Below are positions 7,453 to 15,057 of a DNA stretch of 50,011 nucleotides, piece by piece (the first letter of the stretch is position 1; every line of letters begins with the position of its first letter). Below the pieces are notes generated by a model. The model was not told where the DNA came from. It was given only the letters and a program-made list of their open reading frames with translations, and ran no database searches. The position numbers and the translations under genes were made by a program. Source of the stretch: Saprospiraceae bacterium (GTDB lineage: Bacteria; Bacteroidota; Bacteroidia; Chitinophagales; Saprospiraceae); contig JALWRC010000077.1 in the NCBI GenBank assembly GCA_027080725.1, forward strand, positions 1 through 50,011. Direction: 5' to 3'.

Positions 7453-9216
7453 TTAGGCTATACTGCTTATGAACGGATATTTGTCGTTGAGCTCCCGGTC
7501 TATGCTCTTTAATTGGTCTTGAGTCTCTTTGAGCTTTTTATCAAAGACTTGGATCTCTTTGGCTTCATTTTGAAGGTGAAGGTCGAGTTTACTGAAGATC
7601 TCTTCTACTTTGACTTTCAGATGGTCGATGTATTCCACGAGTTTTGTCTGTAGAGTATGATCCAATTTGTTTCGGTTTTCTCGTATACTTTCTCTGTAAG
7701 TGCGCATTATTTTACGGCGATTGAAGCCGAGCGTTCCTCCCGCGAATAGAATTCCTAAGGTGGTGAGTATCCCTCCGGTGATGTCAAATACATATCCATG
7801 GGTCAATGCCGTTATCATCGCCCCTACGACAGCCAATCCCGTGCCCTTGGCGACATTGGGGGCGAGTTGGTAGTCTTTAGACAGGACCGATTCGTCGTAG
7901 AAATTGGAGCTGTCCGTTACAAATTGACGGAAAGTCTCATTCATGTTGTCCAGGACTTGATAACGCCGTTCGGCAATGGCACTAAAGACTTCACTGTCGT
8001 TTTTGAGGATGGACGTGCTGTTTTTGATTTTGAGTTCGAGAAGTTGCACCATGGTTTGGATGTCGTTGGTGACGTCTTTGATGCCGTTGTTGAGTTCTTT
8101 TGACAAGCCTTCATTTAGCTGTTTCCCCAGATCCGTCGTGAAAGTCCTCATCCATTCTTTCAGGTCGTATTTTTTGCCCAATACTGACATGACCGAGCGC
8201 TTGAGAACTTGCAGGAATCCGAGTTCGGCAGCGAGCTCCTCTTCTTTTGTCGTCGTGATTTGGTCGTAATGGCGGAGTAGGTTTTGGATGAGTTGGTTGA
8301 CTTTTCTGACTGCTTGGTCCCGGTGTTTGTTGAGATGTTCATGCACTTCTTTTTGAAATTGGCGGTCCACTTCATACTGTTTTTTTCGGAGGTCCAGCCC
8401 TTCTGCAAGGGTATTGCAGATATTTTCCAGCGTCGTCAGGCTGTTGGATAGCTTCAAGACGGCCGCCTTGCCTCCCGTAATATGGGACTGTATAAAATCC
8501 CGAAGCTCCTTGAAGCCACTGCCGGGTTGCCCCTCCAACTCCTGTAGAGCAGATACGGCAAAAACGACAGGTTGGGAAATGTCATATTTCTTTGCTTGTT
8601 CGACCACTCCCAGGATGTTGATCTCCAAATCTCCCTCCTTCATCAAATCCTTTTGTTGTAGGACGAAGATGACTTTTTTTGTCCATTCTCCCCGTATGAG
8701 TTTTAAGAATTCCCATGCACTTTGTCGATAGGGATTCTTGGCTTCAAATACAAAGACGATGAGATCGGCTGCCGGGATAAACTGTTCTGTAATCTCCTGA
8801 TGGTGCTCGATAATGGTATTGGTGCCGGGGGTGTCCACAACGGTAAACTCCTTGAGTATTTCCTCCGGAAAAAAGATCTTTTTGAGGTAGGGATTGATTG
8901 TGACTTCTTTGTGTTCCGGCCCATATACGATTTGCTGGATCGTGTCTGTCATGGGAGATGGCGCGACCTTGCATATCTCAAGCTCCGCTTTGAGCAATGC
9001 GTTGATAAAACTGCTTTTGCCGCTCTTTACTTCCCCTACAATTACGAAGAGATAGGGCTCCGATAGGTGCAACCGCAGCTCACTAATGGTCTTAGCCAAA
9101 TCCGTGTTGTCCGCATCTGCGGTCAAATCTTGTAATCTATGTGCAATATCCCCGATTATCGAGCGGTAGGTCTCGATCTCACTTTGGACAAGAGGCGAAG
9201 AAACTGGTAATGTCAT
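7453..9216 (-). CDS. Bacterial dynamin-like GTPase
   Basis: A 587-residue dynamin-family protein, starting at the ATG at 9216; the 24-residue upstream extension looks spurious. Bacterial relatives bind GTP and remodel or tether membranes. The P-loop GEVKSGKSS lies at residues 61-69, a switch-I Thr candidate at Thr90 or Thr92 (SPMTDT), DTPG at 128-131, and a QQKD segment near 185 in place of the usual (N/T)KxD. Long helices follow. A hydrophobic hairpin at ~457-498 (GLAVVGAMITAL...GGILTTLGILFAGG) is placed like the membrane paddle of BDLP-type proteins. A charged coiled coil forms the last ~90 residues. There is no adjacent dynamin partner. It lies upstream of miaA on the same strand, 233 bp away. 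Confidence 0.85.
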   Translation of the reverse strand: MTLPVSSPLVQSEIETYRSIIGDIAHRLQDLTADADNTDLAKTISELRLHLSEPYLFVIVGEVKSGKSSFINALLKAELEICKVAPSPMTDTIQQIVYGPEHKEVTINPYLKKIFFPEEILKEFTVVDTPGTNTIIEHHQEITEQFIPAADLIVFVFEAKNPYRQSAWEFLKLIRGEWTKKVIFVLQQKDLMKEGDLEINILGVVEQAKKYDISQPVVFAVSALQELEGQPGSGFKELRDFIQSHITGGKAAVLKLSNSLTTLENICNTLAEGLDLRKKQYEVDRQFQKEVHEHLNKHRDQAVRKVNQLIQNLLRHYDQITTTKEEELAAELGFLQVLKRSVMSVLGKKYDLKEWMRTFTTDLGKQLNEGLSKELNNGIKDVTNDIQTMVQLLELKIKNSTSILKNDSEVFSAIAERRYQVLDNMNETFRQFVTDSSNFYDESVLSKDYQLAPNVAKGTGLAVVGAMITALTHGYVFDITGGILTTLGILFAGGTLGFNRRKIMRTYRESIRENRNKLDHTLQTKLVEYIDHLKVKVEEIFSKLDLHLQNEAKEIQVFDKKLKETQDQLKSIDRELNDKYPFISSIA

Positions 9217-9313
9217 GTTGTATCTTGTTTTGTGTCGTAAAGGTAACGCATAAACCCGGTATCCGATTTTTCTTTGGCACTTTTTCATTTACCCCAAGGA
9301 TGGTATTGCCTTG

Positions 9314-9352
9314 TCAGAACTGCTCCAAGATAGAGTAATGGAACAGTCCTGA
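9314..9352. repeat. Imperfect inverted repeat
   Basis: A 14-bp arm TCAGAACTGCTCCA (9314-9327) pairs with TGGAACAGTCCTGA (9339-9352) with only two A/C mismatches around an 11-nt loop. There is no T-run, and it does not sit at the end of a gene. Confidence 0.6.
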
Positions 9353-9366
9353 TAGGGGGCGCTTCT

Positions 9367-9381
9367 GGTATGAAATGGTGG
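9367..9381 (+). repeat. 15-bp word GGTATGAAATGGTGG (intergenic)
   Basis: Exact intergenic copy of the over-represented word, identical to the one inside miaA. Confidence 0.65.
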
Positions 9382-9599
9382 ATTTTGTACAGAAAGGCCG
9401 GTCTAAGTGGAAATATTTGTCCTTCCAAATTTTCTAATATGAGTCAAGAACCGCTGAGTATTCATTCAGCCTATTGAAGTGTCGTGCGGTGTCCGGTGAT
9501 GTATGGAGTGACTTGTCCATTATTATTGCTACGGTAACAAGGTTTATTCATTAATAACCTAATTATTCCCCAAAAATCGAGACACACAAACAGGAGATA

Positions 9600-9659
9600 C
9601 CCACAGTTAAACCGTGGGTTTAGGGGAATAGAGATTATTTTGCAATGGTTTTAACCATT
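9600..9659 (-). repeat. REP-like two-palindrome element, inverted copy
   Basis: Palindrome CCCACAGTTAAACCGTGGG (9600-9618) and palindrome AATGGTTTTAACCATT (9644-9659) are separated by 25 nt. The order is reversed relative to the two other copies (43749-43809 and 49405-49465), and the spacing is identical. Similarity continues past the CCGTGGG arm (TAT-CCT-TTTGTG on the reverse strand), so this is a diverged inverted copy of the same element. Confidence 0.7.
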
Positions 9660-9750
9660 TTATCATGTAGATAAGTAGAGTGAATTTTAAGCTCATTTCA
9701 TATACAAAAAAATTATATCCATTCTGCGGTATCAATCATGTGCTTTGTCA

Positions 9751-9758
9751 TATATTTG
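9751..9758 (+). promoter_or_regulatory. Candidate -7 element for carB
   Basis: TATATTTG matches the TAnnTTTG consensus and lies 17 nt before the carB ATG, implying a very short leader. No clear -33 TTTG was seen. Confidence 0.45.
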
Positions 9759-9774
9759 CGCAACCTTAGAAACT

Positions 9775-12591
9775 ATGCCAAAAAGAAACGATATCCGCTC
9801 CGTGCTGATCATAGGCTCCGGCCCGATTATTATCGGCCAGGCCTGCGAATTTGACTATTCCGGCTCCCAAGCTGCCAGAGCCCTCAAGGAAGAGGGCATC
9901 GAAGTCTCCCTCATTAATTCCAATCCGGCGACGATTATGACCGATCGCGTTATTGCCGACCATATCTACCTCTTGCCGCTGACTCCGGAAAGTATCGAGC
10001 AGATTCTTCAGGAGCGTAAGATCGATGCTGTCCTGCCTACCATGGGTGGACAGACCGCACTCAATTTGACGATTGAGACGAGTAAACTGGGGATTTGGGA
10101 TAAATATGGAGTCGAACTCATCGGCGTGGACCTCGAGGCCATCGAGTTGACGGAGAACCGCGAAGCTTTCCGCCAACATGTCATCGACCTCGGCATGCAG
10201 GTGGCGCCTTCGCGCATCGCCAACTCCTTTCTCGAAGGGAAAGAGGCCGCACAAGAGATCGGTTATCCGTTGGTCATCCGTCCGTCTTATACCCTCGGAG
10301 GAACAGGTGGGAAGTTTGTTCATACCAAGGAGGAATTTAGCGATGCGTTGACCAATGGCCTCAATGCTTCACCCACCCACGAAGTGCTGATAGAGAAAGC
10401 CATTTTCGGATGGAAGGAATACGAACTCGAATTGCTCCGGGATGACAATGACAACGTGGTCATCATCTGTACGGTGGAGAATATGGATCCCATGGGGATT
10501 CATACCGGGGACAGCATTACGGTGGCACCGGCCATGACCCTTTCGGATACGGCTTTCCAACGCATGCGCAATGACGCTATCACGCTCATGCGCTCCTTGG
10601 GTAATTTTGCCGGTGGGTGCAATGTCCAGTTCGCCCTCCACAGCGAGACGGAGGAACTGATTCCCATCGAAATCAACCCGCGTGTTTCCCGGTCCTCCGC
10701 CCTGGCAAGTAAGGCGACAGGGTATCCCATCGCTAAGGTCGCGGCTAAGCTGGCTATAGGCTACCGTCTGGATGAACTCAGCAATCAGATAACGGGGTCT
10801 ACCAGTGCTTTTTTTGAGCCCACCCTGGATTACGTCATCGTTAAAATGCCGCGTTGGAATTTCGAAAAATTTCATGGCTCGGATACGACCCTCGGCCTTC
10901 AAATGAAGTCTGTGGGAGAGGTCATGGCCATAGGAAGAAGCTTTATCGAGGCTCTCCAAAAGGCTTGTCAGTCGCTCGAGAATAACCGGGCCGGACTCGG
11001 CGCAGATAAGAAAGAATGGATCCGAACAGAGGATATCCTGCAGCGTCTCAAAGTGGCGGGCGATGACCGGGTGTTCCGGATAAAAGACGCTCTGCGACTG
11101 GGAGTACCGGTCAAGTCTGTGTGTAAATTGACCGGGATAGACCCCTGGTATATCAATCAAATAAAGGAGCTGGTTAAAGTGGAGCTTGATATAGGGCGGT
11201 ACAATTTGCCCGAGGATATCCCAAGGGATTTTAAGATGAGGATTAAGCAACTCGGATACAGCAATGAGCAGATAGCCTGGCTGATGCGTGTCAAAGAAGC
11301 AGATGTGCAAAAGGCTTTTCATGCGAACGGTATCCGTCGTGTATATAAAATGGTGGACACCTGTGCAGGAGAATTTCCCGCTCAAACGCCGTATTTTTAT
11401 TCGACCTTTGATATGGAGAACGAAAGTATTCCGTCGGATAAGAAAAAAGTCCTCGTACTCGGTGCCGGGCCCAACAGGATAGGGCAGGGGATCGAGTTTG
11501 ATTACTGCTGTGTGCATGGCCTTTTGGCTGCTAAAGAAGTGGGGATGGAGTCTATTATGCTCAACTGCAATCCCGAGACGGTGAGTACAGATTTTGATAT
11601 GGCGGATAAACTGTATTTCGAACCCGTATTCTGGGAACACCTCAAAGACATCATCGACCTCGAAAAGCCCGATGGCGTCATCGTACAATTGGGAGGACAG
11701 ACCGCATTAAAGTTGGCAGAAAACCTGAGGGATAATGACATCCCTATCTTTGGTACCTCCTACGAAGCATTGGATCTTGCAGAGGACCGAGGGCGTTTTT
11801 CCGATTTATTGAAAGAGTTGGACATCCCTTATCCCAAATACGGTGTAGCGGAAGATGTGGAGACCGCACTGGATATTGCCCGGGAAGTTGGGTATCCGGT
11901 GCTGATAAGACCGAGTTATGTGTTGGGCGGACAGCGCATGAAGATCGTCATCAACGACGAGGAGCTCGAGCAGCACGTCTTGCAAATATTTAAGCATATG
12001 CCCGGCAATGTAGTGCTCATCGACCAGTTTTTAGAGCGGGCGCATGAAGCGGAGATTGACGCGATTTGTGACGGTGATGAGGTGCATATCATGGGAGTCA
12101 TGGAACATATCGAACCTGCAGGTATTCACTCGGGGGATAGCTCAGCCGTGTTGCCACCCTATAGTATTTCGGATGAGATGATTGAGGTGATGGAGGAATA
12201 CGCCAGGAAAATGGCTTTTGCCCTTGGGATTCGGGGATTGATGAACATACAGTTTGCCGTCAAGGATGATCAAGTGTATATCATCGAAGCCAATCCACGC
12301 GCTTCACGGACCACACCGTTTATCGCTAAGAGCTATGGCGTGCCTTACCTCAATATCGCTACAAAAGTGATGCTGGGCACACATAAATTGAAAGACTTTA
12401 AGATGGAGAAAAAGCTCGAAGGATATGCCATAAAGGTACCGGCATTCTCCTTTGACAAATTTCCCAATGTCGATAAGCGACTGGGGCCGGAGATGAAATC
12501 CACCGGAGAGGAGATACGGTTTATTAAGGACTTAAAGGATCCGTTCTTCCGCGAACTCGAACGCAATCGCTACATGTTCCTCAATCAATAA
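9775..12591 (+). CDS. carB: Carbamoyl-phosphate synthase large subunit (ATP-grasp halves only)
   Basis: Makes carbamoyl phosphate from ammonia, bicarbonate and two ATP, for pyrimidine and arginine synthesis. The start is the ATG at 9775 (MPKRNDIRSVLIIGSGP), giving 938 residues. Two homologous halves are visible: IIGSGPIIIGQACEFDYSG near residue 10 and LGAGPNRIGQGIEFDYCCVHG near 565. Each half has an ATP-grasp domain with the usual NPRVSRSSALASKATGYP / NPRASRTTPFIAKSYGVP signatures. The protein ends at RELERNRYMFLNQ, right after the second synthase half, so the ~130-residue MGS-like allosteric domain of the E. coli enzyme is absent. This shorter form is known to me in other Bacteroidota. No carA is adjacent; the dihydroorotase gene lies 2.5 kb downstream. 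Confidence 0.96.
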   Translation: MPKRNDIRSVLIIGSGPIIIGQACEFDYSGSQAARALKEEGIEVSLINSNPATIMTDRVIADHIYLLPLTPESIEQILQERKIDAVLPTMGGQTALNLTIETSKLGIWDKYGVELIGVDLEAIELTENREAFRQHVIDLGMQVAPSRIANSFLEGKEAAQEIGYPLVIRPSYTLGGTGGKFVHTKEEFSDALTNGLNASPTHEVLIEKAIFGWKEYELELLRDDNDNVVIICTVENMDPMGIHTGDSITVAPAMTLSDTAFQRMRNDAITLMRSLGNFAGGCNVQFALHSETEELIPIEINPRVSRSSALASKATGYPIAKVAAKLAIGYRLDELSNQITGSTSAFFEPTLDYVIVKMPRWNFEKFHGSDTTLGLQMKSVGEVMAIGRSFIEALQKACQSLENNRAGLGADKKEWIRTEDILQRLKVAGDDRVFRIKDALRLGVPVKSVCKLTGIDPWYINQIKELVKVELDIGRYNLPEDIPRDFKMRIKQLGYSNEQIAWLMRVKEADVQKAFHANGIRRVYKMVDTCAGEFPAQTPYFYSTFDMENESIPSDKKKVLVLGAGPNRIGQGIEFDYCCVHGLLAAKEVGMESIMLNCNPETVSTDFDMADKLYFEPVFWEHLKDIIDLEKPDGVIVQLGGQTALKLAENLRDNDIPIFGTSYEALDLAEDRGRFSDLLKELDIPYPKYGVAEDVETALDIAREVGYPVLIRPSYVLGGQRMKIVINDEELEQHVLQIFKHMPGNVVLIDQFLERAHEAEIDAICDGDEVHIMGVMEHIEPAGIHSGDSSAVLPPYSISDEMIEVMEEYARKMAFALGIRGLMNIQFAVKDDQVYIIEANPRASRTTPFIAKSYGVPYLNIATKVMLGTHKLKDFKMEKKLEGYAIKVPAFSFDKFPNVDKRLGPEMKSTGEEIRFIKDLKDPFFRELERNRYMFLNQ

Positions 12592-12621
12592 TGCGCCCGA
12601 AGCGCACCCAATTCTTACGAG

Positions 12622-13047
12622 ATGTGGACTTATCTTTTGCTCTTTTGGTGGTCTTTTTTGGCGGCCACTATCCTACCACTTTCGGTAGAGGCCTACTTCG
12701 TTTATGCCGTCACGAAGTATGAGTCGTGGGTGTTACCCACTCTCGTCGCAGGATTGGGTAATGTGCTGGGGTCGTTGACCGTATTTTATCTCGGTTGGAA
12801 GGGAGGAGAATTGGCCCTGCGTAAACTCTCCGGCAAGAACAAACAACGCTATGAGAAAGCCGCCCGGCTCTTTCATAAATATGGAGCCTTTGTGTTGATT
12901 CTGGCATGGGTGCCGCTTTTAGGCGATGTGCTGGTCGGAATAGCCGGCGGATTGAAGGCTCCGGTTGGCCCTTCGATTTTTTGGATATCCGTGGGGAAAT
13001 TCGGGCGCTTTGTCTTGCTGGGCTGGATAACACTGGGATGGATATGA
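12622..13047 (+). CDS. YqaA-type small membrane protein (SNARE-associated/DedA-like fold)
   Basis: A 141-residue integral membrane protein with about four hydrophobic segments. The N-terminal segment contains the re-entrant motif ATILPLSVEAYFVYAV, and the GLGNVLGSLTVFYLGWKGG and AWVPLLGDVLVGIAGGLK segments are characteristic of the YqaA/DedA (VTT) group. DedA proteins have been linked to lipid-carrier recycling and membrane homeostasis; for YqaA-type proteins the role is not established. It begins 30 bp after carB and is probably on the same transcript. Confidence 0.8.
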   Translation: MWTYLLLFWWSFLAATILPLSVEAYFVYAVTKYESWVLPTLVAGLGNVLGSLTVFYLGWKGGELALRKLSGKNKQRYEKAARLFHKYGAFVLILAWVPLLGDVLVGIAGGLKAPVGPSIFWISVGKFGRFVLLGWITLGWI

Positions 13048-13098
13048 CGGGGGATGGAGGAGGAATTTGATATACTTACTCAGACAAGGATAATAAAA

Positions 13099-13890
13099 CT
13101 ATCCCGCAACAATTAAAAATATCAACGTTGTGAGGAAACCCAGGCCCAGGTAAGCTGCGTATGTGGACCTTCCTGCATCCTCAAGTGACTTAATCAAGTC
13201 TTGCTCATCCTTACAGGGTCCACTATTTCTTTCCGTCCCGATAACACCACTAAGTCCTTCTGCGGTTTTAAATACTATATTGTCTTTCTCTTTCCCTTTT
13301 TTCTTTTCTTTTTGGTCTTGATCTCGCTCATGTTTTAATTTGGCAACACCTCCTTTTCCTTCCCATACCACATCACCGGATGCGGTATCCCAAATTTGGC
13401 TTTTGAGATACAGCTCATCCACCCTTATTTCTTCTATTTTATTTTGAACTATGGAGTGACGATTCTCTGAAGCTACCAAAGGACGTACGAAAAGCAAGTA
13501 CCGTGCTGAAAATGCCTTTCCCATTTGGCTTGCCAATCTTTTAGGAACAACTCCTGAGATGATATAATTGCCAATAGCAGAAGAATAGTTATCTGATAGG
13601 TCCTTGTCATTTAATATTTTGATTACTTCTGAGGGGGAAAGCACATGTGCTTCTTCAAATGCATTACGAAGGGCGGTCGTTAGGGCTTCTCCTATCTCAC
13701 TTCTGTATTGGCCCTTTGTGCCATCTCCTAAAACCGGCATGATGGCAATACCGTTATCGGGTATTTTGTCCCGTGTGAAATTTTCTTTTTTATAGGCGGA
13801 GCAACTGGTGTCTACCATAGTTATTTTCGGTGCGCAGGATTGGAGAGCAAGTAGAATTCCAGTAATCAGGAGTAAAAATAAATTTTTCAT
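13099..13890 (-). CDS. Lipoprotein of unknown function with C-terminal hydrophobic segment
   Basis: 263 residues. The N-terminus MKNLFLLLITGILLALQSCAP has a lipobox (LQSC) at residue 19, so the protein should be lipidated. Residues ~50-170 read like a Rossmann-like alpha/beta domain (GIAIMPVLGDGTKGQYRSEIGEAL, YLLFVRPLV), with a conserved-looking WDTASGDVVWEGKG segment as seen in several periplasmic lipoprotein families. A highly charged Lys/Glu/Asp run lies near 190-205. The last ~20 residues are strongly hydrophobic (YLGLGFLTTLIFLIVAG). I do not recognise the family. A lipid anchor plus a C-terminal membrane segment is unusual. Confidence 0.7.
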   Translation of the reverse strand: MKNLFLLLITGILLALQSCAPKITMVDTSCSAYKKENFTRDKIPDNGIAIMPVLGDGTKGQYRSEIGEALTTALRNAFEEAHVLSPSEVIKILNDKDLSDNYSSAIGNYIISGVVPKRLASQMGKAFSARYLLFVRPLVASENRHSIVQNKIEEIRVDELYLKSQIWDTASGDVVWEGKGGVAKLKHERDQDQKEKKKGKEKDNIVFKTAEGLSGVIGTERNSGPCKDEQDLIKSLEDAGRSTYAAYLGLGFLTTLIFLIVAG

Positions 13891-14104
13891 AACTGTAGTA
13901 TTTGATGTATAGGTTCATTGCAGAATGCGCGAATAGTCTAAGCGTATCATGTGGAGTATAAGCATCCAATAAATCGTGCTCCAAGCGGGAAATCGGTTCC
14001 TGTGTGTCCTTATTGTACCGAATTCTAAAAGTTGTGTCATAGGTGGCCTTGATTTTTCCTTCGCTAATATACTTGAATGGTCTGATTTGCCCTTGCTATT
14101 TAGG

Positions 14105-14137
14105 ATTATTTAAGAATTATTTAAGAATTCTTTAAGA
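14105..14137 (+). promoter_or_regulatory. Three tandem 11-bp repeats (operator-like)
   Basis: ATTATTTAAGA (14105-14115), ATTATTTAAGA (14116-14126) and ATTCTTTAAGA (14127-14137) lie head to tail, with one mismatch in the third unit. They end 2 bp before the -7 element TATCTTTG. The one-helical-turn period is what tandem-binding response regulators of the OmpR/PhoB type use. Confidence 0.6.
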
Positions 14138-14139
14138 GG

Positions 14140-14147
14140 TATCTTTG
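14140..14147 (+). promoter_or_regulatory. -7 element of the truA promoter
   Basis: TATCTTTG is a perfect TAnnTTTG match. No -33 TTTG is present at the expected distance because the tandem repeats occupy that place, suggesting activator dependence. Confidence 0.55.
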
Positions 14148-14207
14148 TTCGACTTAAAACCAAGAGTAAAGTTTCTGTAGGCAAGAAAAAACAAGGGAGC
14201 GTTTCCC

Positions 14208-14255
14208 ATGAAAGATGTACTTTTGATGATGATTAACGTAGGAATTAGGGTATGA
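14208..14255 (+). CDS. Possible 15-residue leader peptide coupled to truA
   Basis: A short frame, MKDVLLMMINVGIRV, ends with TGA overlapping the truA ATG (ATGA). An AGGGAG purine stretch lies about 10 nt upstream of its ATG. It sits between the TATCTTTG promoter element and truA, so it would be on the truA transcript. A chance open frame cannot be excluded. Confidence 0.3.
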   Translation: MKDVLLMMINVGIRV

Positions 14256-14995
14256 ACTATCTATTTACTGTGGATTTTATGGGGACGCGATACAGTGGTT
14301 GGCAGGTACAGCCGGGCGAGAGGACGGTGCAAGGTGTCCTGGAGGAGAAGATGTCGATGATTTTGCGCGCGCCTATATCAATCATAGGCTGTGGCAGGAC
14401 AGATGCCGGAGTGCATGCAAGGGGTTATGCCTTTAGTGCAGAGTTGCAGCCGGGAGATGAGAAGGATTTTTTATACCATCTCAATGCGGTATTGCCGGCG
14501 GATATTGCGGTCAAGGAGATGGAGCCGAAACCGGGGGATTTTCATGCTCGGTTTGATGCTTTGTCCCGGTTATACGTGTATCATATTCATGGGAAGAAGG
14601 ACCCTTTTCTCACCGGGACTTCCTGGTATTTGAAGGGGTATGAAAAGTTGGATTTTGACCGGATGCGGGAAGCTTCCCTGCTCATTTCGAAGTATGAAAA
14701 TTTTTATCCCTTTTGCAAATCCGGTCATGATGCCAAGACGTATCGCTGCGTTATTATGGATAGCAGGCTGGTAATAGATGCTGCCTCTTCTACCATTTCA
14801 TACCATATAAAAGCCAATAGATTCTTACGCGGAATGGTCCGCCTCATCACCGGGATGCTGGTACAGGTTGGGTTGGGGCAAGTGTCGATCGAGGAGGTGT
14901 CAGAGGCTTTGGAGCGACAAAAACGGCTTGCGAAGCCCCTCAGCGCTCCGGCACACGGCCTTTTCTTCTCCGGAGTAAAATATCCTAATGATTAA
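14252..14995 (+). CDS. truA: tRNA pseudouridine(38-40) synthase
   Basis: A 247-residue enzyme that isomerises uridines 38-40 of the tRNA anticodon arm. Motifs are the GTRYSGWQVQP N-terminal strand, the catalytic CGRTDAGVHARG with Asp51, the DFHARFDALSRLYVYHI segment, and the C-terminal NRFLRGMVRLITGMLVQVGLG typical of TruA. Length is standard. The start overlaps the possible leader peptide by four bases. A copy of the 15-bp word lies antisense at 14790-14804, in the variable strand just before the conserved ANRFLRGMVR. Confidence 0.95.
   Translation: MNYLFTVDFMGTRYSGWQVQPGERTVQGVLEEKMSMILRAPISIIGCGRTDAGVHARGYAFSAELQPGDEKDFLYHLNAVLPADIAVKEMEPKPGDFHARFDALSRLYVYHIHGKKDPFLTGTSWYLKGYEKLDFDRMREASLLISKYENFYPFCKSGHDAKTYRCVIMDSRLVIDAASSTISYHIKANRFLRGMVRLITGMLVQVGLGQVSIEEVSEALERQKRLAKPLSAPAHGLFFSGVKYPND
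14790..14804 (-). repeat. 15-bp word GGTATGAAATGGTAG
   Basis: Exact copy on the minus strand, inside truA (coding strand reads Thr-Ile-Ser-Tyr). The same 15-mer recurs at 40197-40211. Confidence 0.65.
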
Positions 14996-15057
14996 TTGAG
15001 GTAAACAGGAGTTAACCGCTCGTTGTGTCCTATCTTTAAGGCTTGAAATGGTAAAGT

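Larger units (their letters stand above)
9217..9774. other. Intergenic region between the dynamin-like gene and carB
   Basis: No gene is supported in these 558 bp. The region holds an imperfect 14-bp inverted repeat (9314-9352), a copy of the 15-bp word (9367-9381), an inverted REP-like two-palindrome element (9600-9659) and a -7 element just before carB. Confidence 0.7.
13891..14251. other. Divergent intergenic region upstream of truA
   Basis: Holds three 11-bp tandem repeats, a -7 element and a short coupled open frame, all pointing toward truA. Nothing else was recognised. Confidence 0.6.

Noticed and set aside
9217-9288. 24-residue N-terminal extension of the dynamin-like protein
   Set aside because: No support beyond an open frame; the ATG at 9216 gives a better start.
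10369-11688. 439-residue open frame on the minus strand
   Set aside because: It is entirely antisense to carB, whose protein is unmistakable; codon bias of the real gene creates the open antisense frame.
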